Shown here: positions 15,752-24,238 of the stretch, one piece after another | How the letters are laid out: every line of letters begins with the position of its first letter | Numbering within the stretch: the first letter of the stretch is position 1 | Assembly: GCA_002239045.1 (NCBI GenBank) | Contig: MPNN01000001.1 | Coordinates: 434,001-498,000 of the forward strand | DNA from: SAR202 cluster bacterium bin127 | GTDB lineage: Bacteria > Chloroflexota > Dehalococcoidia > Lucifugimonadales > Lucifugimonadaceae | DNA: 64,000 nucleotides | Direction: 5' to 3' | Notes under the pieces: generated by a model | The model's input: only the letters and a program-made list of their open reading frames with translations | Told to the model about the DNA's origin: nothing | The model's database searches: none | Position numbers and translations under genes: made by a program

Positions 15752-17206
15752 ATGATCGACGAGAAGTTGATAGAGCGCCTGCGGGACATCGTCGGCGAGG
15801 AGTATGTCATCTGGGGTTCAGATGATCTGTTGCTCTACGAATACGATGGGTCGATAGACCGTTCTCCGCCCGGTGCGGTCGCGTTGCCGGGTTCAGCTGA
15901 GGAGTTGGCGGAGTGCGTGAAGGCGGCCCATGAGTATGACGCGAATATCGTGCCGCGTGGCGCTGGAACGGGTTTGAGTGGTGGCGCGGTGCCGTTGCAC
16001 GACTCCGTTGTGCTACCTGTAACTCGACTCAATCGGGTTTTGGAGGTTGATGTAGAAAATCGCGTCGCTATCGTAGAGCCGGGACTGGTGAATATCGAGT
16101 TGTCGGAGGCAGTGGCTCAGTACGGGCTGTATTACGCTCCGGATCCGTCGTCGCAACGGGCCTGTACGATTGGCGGTAACGTGGCGGAGAATGCCGGCGG
16201 ACCGCATTGTTTGGCATTGGGTGTGACGACGAACCATGTTTTGGGTATCGAGGTTGTGCTCGCCGATGGAGAGAAGGTATGGCTCGGCGGAACGTCAAGG
16301 GATACGTTTGGGTTCGATCTGCGAGGTGCGTTCATCGGTTCTGAGGGGACGCTGGGTATCGTGACCAAGGTGGCGGTGCGCTTGATGCGGAAGCCAGAAG
16401 CGGTATTGACCATGTTGGCGGCGTTCCGGTCGCTCGACGATGCCTCACAGTCGGTTTCGGACATCATCGGCGCCGGTATGGTACCGGCGGCCATCGAGAT
16501 GATGGACCGTGTGACGATCGATGCATGCGAGCCCGTTTATCACCCTGGTTACCCGGATGATGCGGAAGCGGTGCTCATCGTTGAACTAGACGGACTTCGA
16601 GAAACAGTTGACGAACAAGGCCAGCGAGTGCGCGAAATCTGTCGTGCGAATAACTCATCGGAGATCCGCGAGGCGGAGGATGATGAGAAGCGAGCGGAGT
16701 TATGGGCGACTCGCAAGGGAGCGATTGGCGCTTTCGGAACGATCGCTCCGAACTACTATCTCGTCGATGGCGTCGTTCCTCGAACCAAGCTGCGAGACGT
16801 GATGCGTCAAGTGAGGGAGATCGGCGAGGAGTTGGGGTTGACTATCGGAAACGTATTCCACGCTGGTGACGGAAATCTCCACCCATGCATTCTGTTCGAC
16901 GGGCGTGACCGAGCGCAGGTTCGACGCGTGATCGAGTGTGGAGAGCGGATATTAGAGGCTTGCATCAATGCGGGCGGCGCGCTGAGTGGCGAGCATGGCA
17001 TCGGCATCGAAAAACAGGCCTACATGCCGCTAGTTTTCACCGAGGCCGATATGGCCGCGATGGCGATGCTTCGCCCCGCGTTCGGAGCTGGAGAGCGCTT
17101 CAATCCGGGCAAGGTGTTTCCGGGAGGCGCGGTTCATGGGAGCGCGTACGGGATATCGGAAGATGCGTTCAGGGCTACTGGGCCGGGTGCATTACAGGCG
17201 GTTTGA
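15752..17206 (+). CDS. glcD: Glycolate oxidase subunit GlcD (FAD-linked oxidase)
   Basis: This is the FAD-bearing catalytic subunit, which oxidises glycolate (or D-lactate) to glyoxylate and passes electrons to GlcF and quinone. It is 484 residues, as usual. The FAD-binding part has PRGAGTGLSGGAVP (about 70-83), PDPSSQRACTIGGNVAENAGG (about 131-151) and GSEGTLGIVT. The C-terminal cap has NVFHAGDGNLHP and SGEHGIGIEK and ends RFNPGKVFPGG. The other subunits, GlcE and GlcF, are about 6 kb downstream on the same strand, after five oxidoreductase-type and small genes. A D-lactate dehydrogenase role is possible because the families overlap. Confidence 0.88.
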   Translation: MIDEKLIERLRDIVGEEYVIWGSDDLLLYEYDGSIDRSPPGAVALPGSAEELAECVKAAHEYDANIVPRGAGTGLSGGAVPLHDSVVLPVTRLNRVLEVDVENRVAIVEPGLVNIELSEAVAQYGLYYAPDPSSQRACTIGGNVAENAGGPHCLALGVTTNHVLGIEVVLADGEKVWLGGTSRDTFGFDLRGAFIGSEGTLGIVTKVAVRLMRKPEAVLTMLAAFRSLDDASQSVSDIIGAGMVPAAIEMMDRVTIDACEPVYHPGYPDDAEAVLIVELDGLRETVDEQGQRVREICRANNSSEIREAEDDEKRAELWATRKGAIGAFGTIAPNYYLVDGVVPRTKLRDVMRQVREIGEELGLTIGNVFHAGDGNLHPCILFDGRDRAQVRRVIECGERILEACINAGGALSGEHGIGIEKQAYMPLVFTEADMAAMAMLRPAFGAGERFNPGKVFPGGAVHGSAYGISEDAFRATGPGALQAV

Positions 17207-17238
17207 TCGTAGGCGATGGAATTGCGCGCGGTGCCGAA

Positions 17239-17481
17239 CTAATCGACGAACCCTTGGATGAACGTTGCTACTGATGTCGCCACGATGATCGACGTCATAA
17301 CCATTGCGATCATCCACCGCAGGAGCCGACTCTCCAAACTGGCTAGTTTTGCTTCCAAGCGAGATTCGACGCGAGAGATATCCGTTTTCAAGTCTGCCCT
17401 AAGGTCGGCCAGGTCTGCCTTGGTGGCCAGATGTTCGTAACCGCCTTCGAGGCGGCTAACCCGTTGTTCTAGAGTTGTCAT
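17239..17481 (-). CDS. Small coiled-coil membrane protein
   Basis: 80 residues. MTTLEQRVSRLEGGYEHLATKADLADLRADLKTDISRVESRLEAKLASLESRL is a heptad-rich coiled coil. It is followed by a single C-terminal hydrophobic helix (MIAMVMTSIIVATSVATFI). The layout (coiled coil with KADLADLRADL repeats and a tail anchor) is common in small bacterial proteins of unknown role, sometimes grouped as DUF1640-like. The ATG at 17481 has GAGGA at 7 bases. It is convergent with glcD. No function can be assigned. Confidence 0.7.
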   Translation of the reverse strand: MTTLEQRVSRLEGGYEHLATKADLADLRADLKTDISRVESRLEAKLASLESRLLRWMIAMVMTSIIVATSVATFIQGFVD

Positions 17482-17617
17482 AGGCGATTCCTCAAAACGA
17501 TGGTTATAGTGTAGTCGAGCCTGCTTGGACGTGATTATATATAACGTTTGTGAGAATTGCAAGCGATGTTGTCTGCATCGTGTAGCCAACAGGCATCGAA
17601 AATGAAATGGACAAGCA

Positions 17618-18658
17618 GTGAAAAATCAAAAGCTACGAGTTGGCATCATCGGCGCGGGTGGTTTTGCCGCGCAACATATGGAGGCGTTCGCGGACATTCC
17701 GGAGGTTGAAGTTGTGGCATTCATGCGGCGGTCGGAGGGGCCGCTTCGAGAGATGCAGGAGCAGTGGGGAGTTCCGAAGGGGTTTGTGGATCATCGGGCG
17801 ATGCTGGATGATCCCGATATCGATGCGATAGACATCATCACTCCTACCGATTCGCACAAGCAGTACGCGCTTGATGCGATCGGGTCGGGTCGCCCAGTAC
17901 TGTGTGAGAAACCGCTCGCGTTGAACGCGGCGGATTGTGAAGAGATGCTGAGAGCGGCACAGGACGCGGGTGTAATACATGCGGTCAATTTCAATCAACG
18001 TGGACGAACGCCTGTTGGACGGATGGGAAGGTTGATCCAGGCGGGATACGTTGGCGATGTGTATCACGTCAATATCAGGTGGGGGATGTCGATGCAGCAA
18101 GATGTTCGGCCGGATGTCGGATCGTGGCGCTTCTTGCCCGAACAAGGCGGAGGCACTGTTTATGAGCTGATACACGTCTTCGACATGGCGCGGGTGCTCA
18201 ACGGCGAAGTCGCCCGGGTGTCGGCGATGCTGAACACGGCGGAGGCACGTCGAGAGTTCATCGATGCGCCCGAGGGGTTCGACGTTCAGGTTCCCGATTC
18301 GTCGGCGTTTTTGTTGGAATACGTCAACGGAGCTTACGCGGTCATCCACACGAGCTTTGTGCAGCGCGGCGAAGAGCGTGGCCGCGGCGTAACCGTGGAC
18401 GTGGCTGGTTCAAGTGGTCGGATCATTTCGGATGGAAACGACAGCATTTTAGGTTCGTCCGGTGACAATCTGCCGGTTGCTAAAATCGATCCGGGTCTGC
18501 CCTATTCCCAGCCGTATGAGCAATTCGTTGCTGGTGCTTTGGCGGGCGATCAGTCGTTGATCTACACCGGTTTCGAAGCTGGACTTGAGGCGGCGCGAAT
18601 CGTGGATGCGATTCACAAGTCGTGGGCGGAACGGCGGTGGGTGGATGTTGAGCGGTGA
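17618..18658 (+). CDS. Gfo/Idh/MocA family NAD(P)-dependent oxidoreductase
   Basis: 346 residues starting at GTG 17618. The Rossmann nucleotide site is GIIGAGGFAAQHMEAF (about 8-23), followed by the family motif CEKPLALN (about 95-102) and a C-terminal alpha/beta substrate domain with VYELIHVFDMARVL. Relatives act on sugars, inositols and sugar acids. It begins a run of same-strand oxidoreductase genes up to glcF at 25549. The substrate is not determined; its neighbours are aldo/keto reductases, which suggests a sugar or polyol route. Confidence 0.85.
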   Translation: MKNQKLRVGIIGAGGFAAQHMEAFADIPEVEVVAFMRRSEGPLREMQEQWGVPKGFVDHRAMLDDPDIDAIDIITPTDSHKQYALDAIGSGRPVLCEKPLALNAADCEEMLRAAQDAGVIHAVNFNQRGRTPVGRMGRLIQAGYVGDVYHVNIRWGMSMQQDVRPDVGSWRFLPEQGGGTVYELIHVFDMARVLNGEVARVSAMLNTAEARREFIDAPEGFDVQVPDSSAFLLEYVNGAYAVIHTSFVQRGEERGRGVTVDVAGSSGRIISDGNDSILGSSGDNLPVAKIDPGLPYSQPYEQFVAGALAGDQSLIYTGFEAGLEAARIVDAIHKSWAERRWVDVER

Positions 18659-18737
18659 ATAGCGAGAGCGGTCTACGATCTATCATCTTGTGAACAGTCG
18701 TTGAATTTTTGGAGGTGATGTCATTCCTGTCGAATAT

Positions 18738-19760
18738 GTGAAATTAGGTCGAACCGGGGTTAAGGTATCGAACCTCTGCCTAGGCTCTGACAACTTCGGC
18801 AACCCGTTCGGTTGCGATCAGGAGACTTCGCATCGGATCATGGCGAAGGCGTTTGAATCGGGGATAAACTTCCTCGATACGTCTGACTCGTATTCGATTG
18901 GCGATTCGGAGCGGGTGATCGGGAACTATTTCCGAGCTTCGGGTCAGCGTGATCAGGTTGTGTTGGCTACGAAGTACCGTTCGCAGGTTGGCGATGGTGT
19001 TAACGACATTGGAGGATCCCGGTATCACATCGTCCGAACAGTGGAGGCTTCTCTGAAGCGGTTGAAGACTGACCGCATCGATTTGCTTTACTGCCATTCA
19101 TGGGACAACGAGACGCCGATCGAGGAGACGTTGCGAGCGGTTGACGACCTGATTCATCAGGGGAAGGTGGTTTATGCTGGTGCTTCGAACTTCCCGAGTT
19201 GGGTGCTGGCGTCGGCGTTGTGGACGTCGGATGTTCGCAATCTTTATCGGGTGGAGGCGATCCAGAGTGTCTTCAACATCTTGCAGCCGGGTTTGGCGGT
19301 GGAGATGATCCCGCTGGCGCGGAAACACGGTGTTGCGGTTGTGCCCTACAGTCCGTTGGCGAGCGGTTTCCTGACGGGCAAGCATTTGGGGTCATTCGTT
19401 TCGGATTCGAAGTTCGGCGTAAGGGACGACAGCCGGGGCGGCGTACTCAAGCGGAGGTATGGGGATGACGTTCGGCACGAGACGGTTTCAAAGTTGCTGT
19501 CAGTCTCGGAGCGGTATGGCGAGCCCATGGTTAGGTTAGCGTTGCAGTGGGTTGCTGATCACGATGGAGTCACCGCGCCGATTTTCGGTGCTCGACGGAT
19601 CGATCAACTCGATGGGATTTTGGCGGCTTGGGGCCGCCGCGCAAGCGATGCGGCGATGGCGGAGGTTCGAGCGATCGCGGATGATTTCGCAGCGTCGGAG
19701 CCGATGAACTATCCGCCGCAATCGGGGCAAGCCAGCGTCACATTGATGGGCGCGGCGTAA
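18738..19760 (+). CDS. Aldo/keto reductase (copy 1 of 3)
   Basis: This 340-residue NADPH-type aldo/keto reductase has catalytic residues in DTSDSYSIGDSE (Asp, Tyr), LATKY (Lys) and YCHSWDNE (His). It has the family phosphate-binding GARRIDQLDGIL segment near the C-terminus. The GTG at 18738 is the first usual start codon. However, a nine-base perfect anti-16S match (GGAGGTGAT, 18711-18719) sits 22 bases upstream of it and at ideal distance from an in-frame ATT at 18723. That ATT would add IPVEY and match the N-terminus of paralogues, so it may be the real start. Confidence 0.85.
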   Translation: MKLGRTGVKVSNLCLGSDNFGNPFGCDQETSHRIMAKAFESGINFLDTSDSYSIGDSERVIGNYFRASGQRDQVVLATKYRSQVGDGVNDIGGSRYHIVRTVEASLKRLKTDRIDLLYCHSWDNETPIEETLRAVDDLIHQGKVVYAGASNFPSWVLASALWTSDVRNLYRVEAIQSVFNILQPGLAVEMIPLARKHGVAVVPYSPLASGFLTGKHLGSFVSDSKFGVRDDSRGGVLKRRYGDDVRHETVSKLLSVSERYGEPMVRLALQWVADHDGVTAPIFGARRIDQLDGILAAWGRRASDAAMAEVRAIADDFAASEPMNYPPQSGQASVTLMGAA

Positions 19761-19764
19761 ATCG

Positions 19765-20448
19765 ATGCCGGATCGGGGAGCAGATATCGAGCGTTTCTAC
19801 GAGTTGATGGGCGTTCTCGAGGATCGTGTCGGTGGCAAGCGCAAACTTTCGGGATGCCACAGGAGTATGGGATGGCCGGAACGTGGCGTCTACTTCTTCT
19901 TCGAAGATGGTGAGACGCGCGCAAATCATGATACTGACCTACGAGTGGTTAGGGTAGGCACCCATGCCGTCACTGCAAGGTCCAAAAGCCGACTTTGGCA
20001 CCGTTTATACGAACACAAACAAGATGGAGCTAGGTCAGTTTTTCGAGATCACGTCAATCGCGCCCTCAAGCGACGTTTGAACGATGGTCTGGAACACAAT
20101 CACTCCCGATGCATCAGCACTTACATAGGACAGATGCCATTTCTTTGGGTGAGTGTTGACGGTGAGAACAGCCACCGACTAAGAACTCGACTTGAAAAAA
20201 ACGCAATTGCGCTGTTGAGTTTCTGGCATAAGGATTCAGAAGGTAACCCTTCTCATGGTTGGTTGGGCAGATCCTCGGCGAAACGAGAAATCAAACAATC
20301 CGGCTTATGGAATATTCAACACGTCAAAGGCACGTATGACTTGGCTTTCCTCGATGATTTGGCGAACTGCATCGACCGAACTGAAGCTCTAAATGAACCA
20401 CCAGCGGACTGGCACCTCCCCGTTTGCTTAGATAGGAATCTCGGATGA
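19765..20448 (+). CDS. GIY-YIG-like nuclease-fold protein of unknown role
   Basis: 227 residues, no assigned function. It carries the GIY-YIG signature in order: GVY (41-43), VRVG (62-65), an Arg in LWHRL (R80) and a Glu in RTRLEKNAIALL (E144). These correspond to the first strand, second strand, catalytic Arg and catalytic Glu of the fold. It starts 4 bp after one aldo/keto reductase and overlaps the next by ATGA, so it is embedded in their operon. Codon use looks more varied than in the neighbours, which may point to acquisition. It could be a nuclease, or a protein reusing the fold. Confidence 0.55.
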   Translation: MPDRGADIERFYELMGVLEDRVGGKRKLSGCHRSMGWPERGVYFFFEDGETRANHDTDLRVVRVGTHAVTARSKSRLWHRLYEHKQDGARSVFRDHVNRALKRRLNDGLEHNHSRCISTYIGQMPFLWVSVDGENSHRLRTRLEKNAIALLSFWHKDSEGNPSHGWLGRSSAKREIKQSGLWNIQHVKGTYDLAFLDDLANCIDRTEALNEPPADWHLPVCLDRNLG

Positions 20449-21416
20449 ACCACGTAAGACTTGGCAGAACCGGCATGAAGGTGTCGGAGTACTGCATTGG
20501 TGCGGATAACTTCGGTGGGCAGACGGATGAGGCGGAGGCGTTGCGGATCATGGGTACGGCGTTCGATGGTGGTGTGAACTTCATCGATACGGCGAATTCG
20601 TATATGGATGGACGGTCGGAACCGATTGTCGGGAAGTTCATCCAGGGCCGTCGATACGATGTGATTCTTGCAACTAAAGGAAATAGTCGCGTCGGGGACG
20701 GCCCGAACGATCAGTTCGTTAGCCGCAAATACGTGATGCAGGCGATTGATGACTCGTTGCGTCGCCTGAACACAGACTACGTCGACCTGTATCAGATCCA
20801 CTCGTTCCCGGTTGATGTTCCTGTTGATGAGTTTGTGCAGGCCTACAGTGATGTGGTCGAGGCTGGCAAGGCGAGGTACATTGGCGTGTCGAATTTCGCT
20901 GGATATCAGTTGGTTGAGGCGTTATGGGAGGCGGACAGGCTAGGGGCGCGACGGTTCGATTGCGTGCAGCCACAGTACAACTTGTTGAGGCGGGATCCCG
21001 AGCGTGAATTGTTTCCGGTATGCGCTGAATACGGGGTTGGGGTAATCCCCTACTCTCCGCAGGCAGGTGGGTTCCTGTTGGGCAAGCATCGGAATTACGA
21101 AGCCGAATCCGGTGGTCGTTTCTCAGATGATTTCCGGGCATCCGATTGGTATCGCAACGCGTACTGGTCGGATCCGATGTTTGCGACGATGGAGGCGGTG
21201 CTAGCGATTGGTGAACGGTACGGTGTCTCCGCCAACGCGTTGGCGTTGCGATGGGTGATCAGCAATCCGGTGGTGACTTCGTGCATCGTCGGCGCACGGA
21301 CCGAGGAGCAGTTGAGGTCGAATTTGTTGGCGTGGGAGGAGGACGTGCCACAAGAGGCGCTCGATGAGGCGACGACGACGAGCGAAACGGTCAGGACTAC
21401 GTACGCTCAGGTTTAG
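20445..21416 (+). CDS. Aldo/keto reductase (copy 2 of 3)
   Basis: 323 residues. The tetrad is visible in DTANSYMDGRSE (Asp, Tyr), LATKGNS (Lys) and YQIHSFPVD (His), and GVIPYSPQAGGFL is a family block. The ATG overlaps the stop of the GIY-YIG-like gene, so translation is likely coupled. It is closest to copy 3 at 21480 (both begin MNxVRLGRTGxKVSEYC and both end with ETVRTTYAQV / EAVRTTFSEV). The substrate, probably a sugar- or polyol-derived carbonyl, is unknown. Confidence 0.88.
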   Translation: MNHVRLGRTGMKVSEYCIGADNFGGQTDEAEALRIMGTAFDGGVNFIDTANSYMDGRSEPIVGKFIQGRRYDVILATKGNSRVGDGPNDQFVSRKYVMQAIDDSLRRLNTDYVDLYQIHSFPVDVPVDEFVQAYSDVVEAGKARYIGVSNFAGYQLVEALWEADRLGARRFDCVQPQYNLLRRDPERELFPVCAEYGVGVIPYSPQAGGFLLGKHRNYEAESGGRFSDDFRASDWYRNAYWSDPMFATMEAVLAIGERYGVSANALALRWVISNPVVTSCIVGARTEEQLRSNLLAWEEDVPQEALDEATTTSETVRTTYAQV

Positions 21417-21479
21417 ACTTTGTCGCTAACGGCGCTTTGATCATCAGGTCATATCTGACCGTGTCGAGAAGGAAATCCC

Positions 21480-22490
21480 ATGAATTACGTAAGACTTGGC
21501 AGAACTGGGCTGAAGGTTTCTGAGTATTGCATGGGTGGTGACAACTTCGGCGGGCAAATGGATGAAGCGGAATCGCTCCGAGTCGTGGCTGCGGCGTTCG
21601 AGGGAGGTGTGAACTTCATCGATACCGCCAACGTTTACGAGGAAGGTCGCTCGGAGACGTATGTCGGCAAGTTCATGCAGGGACGACGTTACGACGTCAT
21701 TTTGGCCAGCAAGGGTAACGGACGCCTCGGCCTCGGGCCGAATGATCGCCAAGTCAGCCGCAAGTACGCGATGCAGGCGATCGACGATTCGTTGCGTCGT
21801 TTGAAGACTGATTACATCGACCTCTACCAGATCCACGACTTCCCGCCTGATGTGCCGATTGATGAGTTTGTGCTTGCGTACAGCGACATCGTCCAATCTG
21901 GAAAGGCTCGGTATATCGGCGTGGCTAACTTCGCTGCGTTTCAACTCGTGGAAGCTTTGTGGCAAGCGGAAAAGTTAGGGGTCCGCCGTTTCGATTGTGT
22001 GCAATCTCGGTATAGCTTGTTGGCCAGAGACCCCGAACGTGAGTTGTTTCCGGTTTGCAAAGAGTACGGATTCGGTGTGATGGCGTTCTCGCCGAGGGCC
22101 GGCGGTTTGCTGCTCGGGCAGGATCTGCACTTCCAGGCCGAGCCGGGCAGCCGATTTTCGCCAGATTTCAGGCACTATCAATCGTTCCGAAACACGTACT
22201 GGTCGCAAGCCAATTTCGACGTCGTCGAGAAGATCGTCGCTGTCGCAAAGAAATACGGTGTTTCGATGAATGCGTTGACTTCGCAGTGGGTCATCAGCAA
22301 TCCCGCCGTAACGGTTTGCATCATGGGCGCTCACACGGTTGAGCACATTCAGTCGAATTTGGAGGCGTGGAACGAAGACGTTCCGCAGGAAGCGCTCGAT
22401 GAAGCGACGGCAGCGAGCGAGGCGGTCAGGACGACCTTCTCTGAGGTAAAGGGCACTTACAACCAGGATTACACTAGTTCACTACGTTAA
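21480..22490 (+). CDS. Aldo/keto reductase (copy 3 of 3)
   Basis: 336 residues. The catalytic residues lie in DTANVYEEGRSE, LASKGNG and YQIHDFPPD. It keeps the MAFSPRAGGLLLG block and the C-terminal cofactor-phosphate segment GAHTVEHIQSNL. It has a GAGAAGGAA ribosome site before the ATG. It clearly derives from duplication with copy 2, with a short extra C-terminal tail. The intervals between copies are 63 bp or less, so one operon is likely. Confidence 0.88.
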   Translation: MNYVRLGRTGLKVSEYCMGGDNFGGQMDEAESLRVVAAAFEGGVNFIDTANVYEEGRSETYVGKFMQGRRYDVILASKGNGRLGLGPNDRQVSRKYAMQAIDDSLRRLKTDYIDLYQIHDFPPDVPIDEFVLAYSDIVQSGKARYIGVANFAAFQLVEALWQAEKLGVRRFDCVQSRYSLLARDPERELFPVCKEYGFGVMAFSPRAGGLLLGQDLHFQAEPGSRFSPDFRHYQSFRNTYWSQANFDVVEKIVAVAKKYGVSMNALTSQWVISNPAVTVCIMGAHTVEHIQSNLEAWNEDVPQEALDEATAASEAVRTTFSEVKGTYNQDYTSSLR

Positions 22491-22508
22491 CGACACGAGG
22501 AGTCTGTC

Positions 22509-22931
22509 TTGAGCCTAACAATCTACCTGCACTTCAACGGCAACTGTCGCGAGGTCTTCGAGTTTTACCGCACAGTCTTTGGTGGCGAGTTTGAGTCGAT
22601 CAGCACGTTCAGAGAGGGACCAGATGATATGGGTGTGGACGAGGACGCGCTTGATCAAGTGATGCACGTTGCCTATCCGATCGGCTCATCGATGTTGATG
22701 GGCTCGGATGTACCGCCGCCATTTTCGTCGTCCAAAGTATCCGGCAATAACTTTTCGATCTCCTACTCCGCTATGAGCAGAGACGATGCCGACGAAGTGT
22801 TCGGTAAGTTGTCGGATGATGGTCAGGTGACGATGCCGCTAGGCGAAATGTTCTGGGGCGCCTATTTTGGCTCGTGCATCGACAAGTGCGGCATAGGTTG
22901 GCAGGTCAGCATGGACGCCTCCGAGAATTAG
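22509..22931 (+). CDS. VOC / PhnB-like glyoxalase-superfamily protein
   Basis: 140 residues from a TTG start with GAGGAG about 8 bases ahead. The pattern LTIYLHFNGNCREVFEFYRTVFGGEF and the ending WGAYFGSCIDKCGIGWQVS match PhnB-like members of the VOC superfamily (DUF1987/3-demethylubiquinone type). These bind divalent metal or small ligands and usually lack a defined reaction. It lies 18 bp after aldo/keto reductase copy 3. Confidence 0.82.
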   Translation: MSLTIYLHFNGNCREVFEFYRTVFGGEFESISTFREGPDDMGVDEDALDQVMHVAYPIGSSMLMGSDVPPPFSSSKVSGNNFSISYSAMSRDDADEVFGKLSDDGQVTMPLGEMFWGAYFGSCIDKCGIGWQVSMDASEN

Positions 22932-22938
22932 ATCTGGA

Positions 22939-24222
22939 TTGCGCGATTTCCGAGTTGACGGGTTGATTCCCGGGGCCGTCGTCAGTCCGACCCAAAAGTC
23001 GGACGTGGCTTTGCATTTGTCGGAGCTTTTTGGGCAGGGCAAGAAGGTTGTACCTTGGGGCGGCGGAACGCGCATGGCGATTGGGAACGTGCCGACGAGT
23101 TACGATGTGGCGCTTGATCTCTCTGGAGTGAAATCAAACGTTGAACATGTCGCCGGCGACATGACGGTGGTGTGCGATGCCGGTGTGAAGATCAGCGAAC
23201 TGTCTTCGATGCTGGCGGAGTCGAATCAACGATTGCCGTTTGAAATCATGCGGCCTTCGGAGGCGACGATTGGCGGCTCCGTGGCGTCAAACGCTCCAAG
23301 TCGTCTAGCACCGAGGTTTGGCGGCATCCGGGATTGGGTCATCGGCATGTCTGTAGTGCTTGCCGACGGGACGCCGACGAAAACCGGTGGCCGGGTCGTC
23401 AAGAATGTCCAAGGCTACGACCTACACCGCCTGCACACGGGGGCGTTCGGCTCTCTTGGCGTCATAGTTAGCGTGGCCATCAAGTTGATTCCGATTGCCG
23501 GGCGAACCCAAACAGTCGCGATGTGGTTCGATCGGTTAAGCGCGGCTGCAAATGCGGCGTCCGATGTCAGCAGCGTCAATGTGACGATGGAAGCTGCGCG
23601 GCTGTATTCAGGTCCGGCTGCGGTAGGAGCGATACGAGAGTTGGCGGCCGATCGGCACATGGATGCCGAGGTCACTTCCGACGGCACGGAATTCTTGATG
23701 CTGGTCCAAGTTGCCGGTTCGAAAGCGGCGTTGATTCGTCAGGTGAATGAACTGACTGGTTTGGCCGGCACTGTTCCGGCGACCGGCTATGAAGTATTGT
23801 CTGGAGTGTCAGAAGCCGATGTCTGGACCTATGCCGACGCGACCGGTAATAACGCTACGGTAAGGGTCCGCGTAGCGGCGAAACCTTCAGTCTGCGTCGA
23901 TTTGATAAGCCGGTTTGAGAGACTACTCGGTCGAACCCAAGCGCCGCACACATCGACGATATTCGATGTCGGTTACGGTTCGATGCAGTTCAACATCGAG
24001 GAAATCGGTAATCCCGAGGCAATCGCATTCGTCGACGATGCGACGCGCATGGTTCGCGACGTTGGCGGTTCTTTGATGGTTGAGCAATGCCCGGTTGAGG
24101 TAAAGAGTGGTATCGACGTTTTTGGCATCGACGCATCGTCGGCCCAAATCATGAAGAATATGAAGAAGCAGTTCGACCCGCATCGGATATTGAATCCGGG
24201 GCGGTTCGCATTCAAGATTTGA
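22939..24222 (+). CDS. glcE: Glycolate oxidase FAD-binding subunit GlcE-like
   Basis: 427 residues from a TTG start 7 bp after the previous stop. The FAD_binding_4 domain shows VVPWGGGTRMAIGN (about 36-49) and EATIGGSVASNAPSRLA, and ends with QFDPHRILNPGRFAF. It is the second flavin-type subunit of the glycolate oxidase complex with GlcD and GlcF. It is longer than E. coli GlcE (about 350). The order glcE-glcF with glcD nearby on the same strand supports the assignment. Confidence 0.85.
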   Translation: MRDFRVDGLIPGAVVSPTQKSDVALHLSELFGQGKKVVPWGGGTRMAIGNVPTSYDVALDLSGVKSNVEHVAGDMTVVCDAGVKISELSSMLAESNQRLPFEIMRPSEATIGGSVASNAPSRLAPRFGGIRDWVIGMSVVLADGTPTKTGGRVVKNVQGYDLHRLHTGAFGSLGVIVSVAIKLIPIAGRTQTVAMWFDRLSAAANAASDVSSVNVTMEAARLYSGPAAVGAIRELAADRHMDAEVTSDGTEFLMLVQVAGSKAALIRQVNELTGLAGTVPATGYEVLSGVSEADVWTYADATGNNATVRVRVAAKPSVCVDLISRFERLLGRTQAPHTSTIFDVGYGSMQFNIEEIGNPEAIAFVDDATRMVRDVGGSLMVEQCPVEVKSGIDVFGIDASSAQIMKNMKKQFDPHRILNPGRFAFKI

Positions 24223-24238
24223 ACGCTGGACAATCCGA

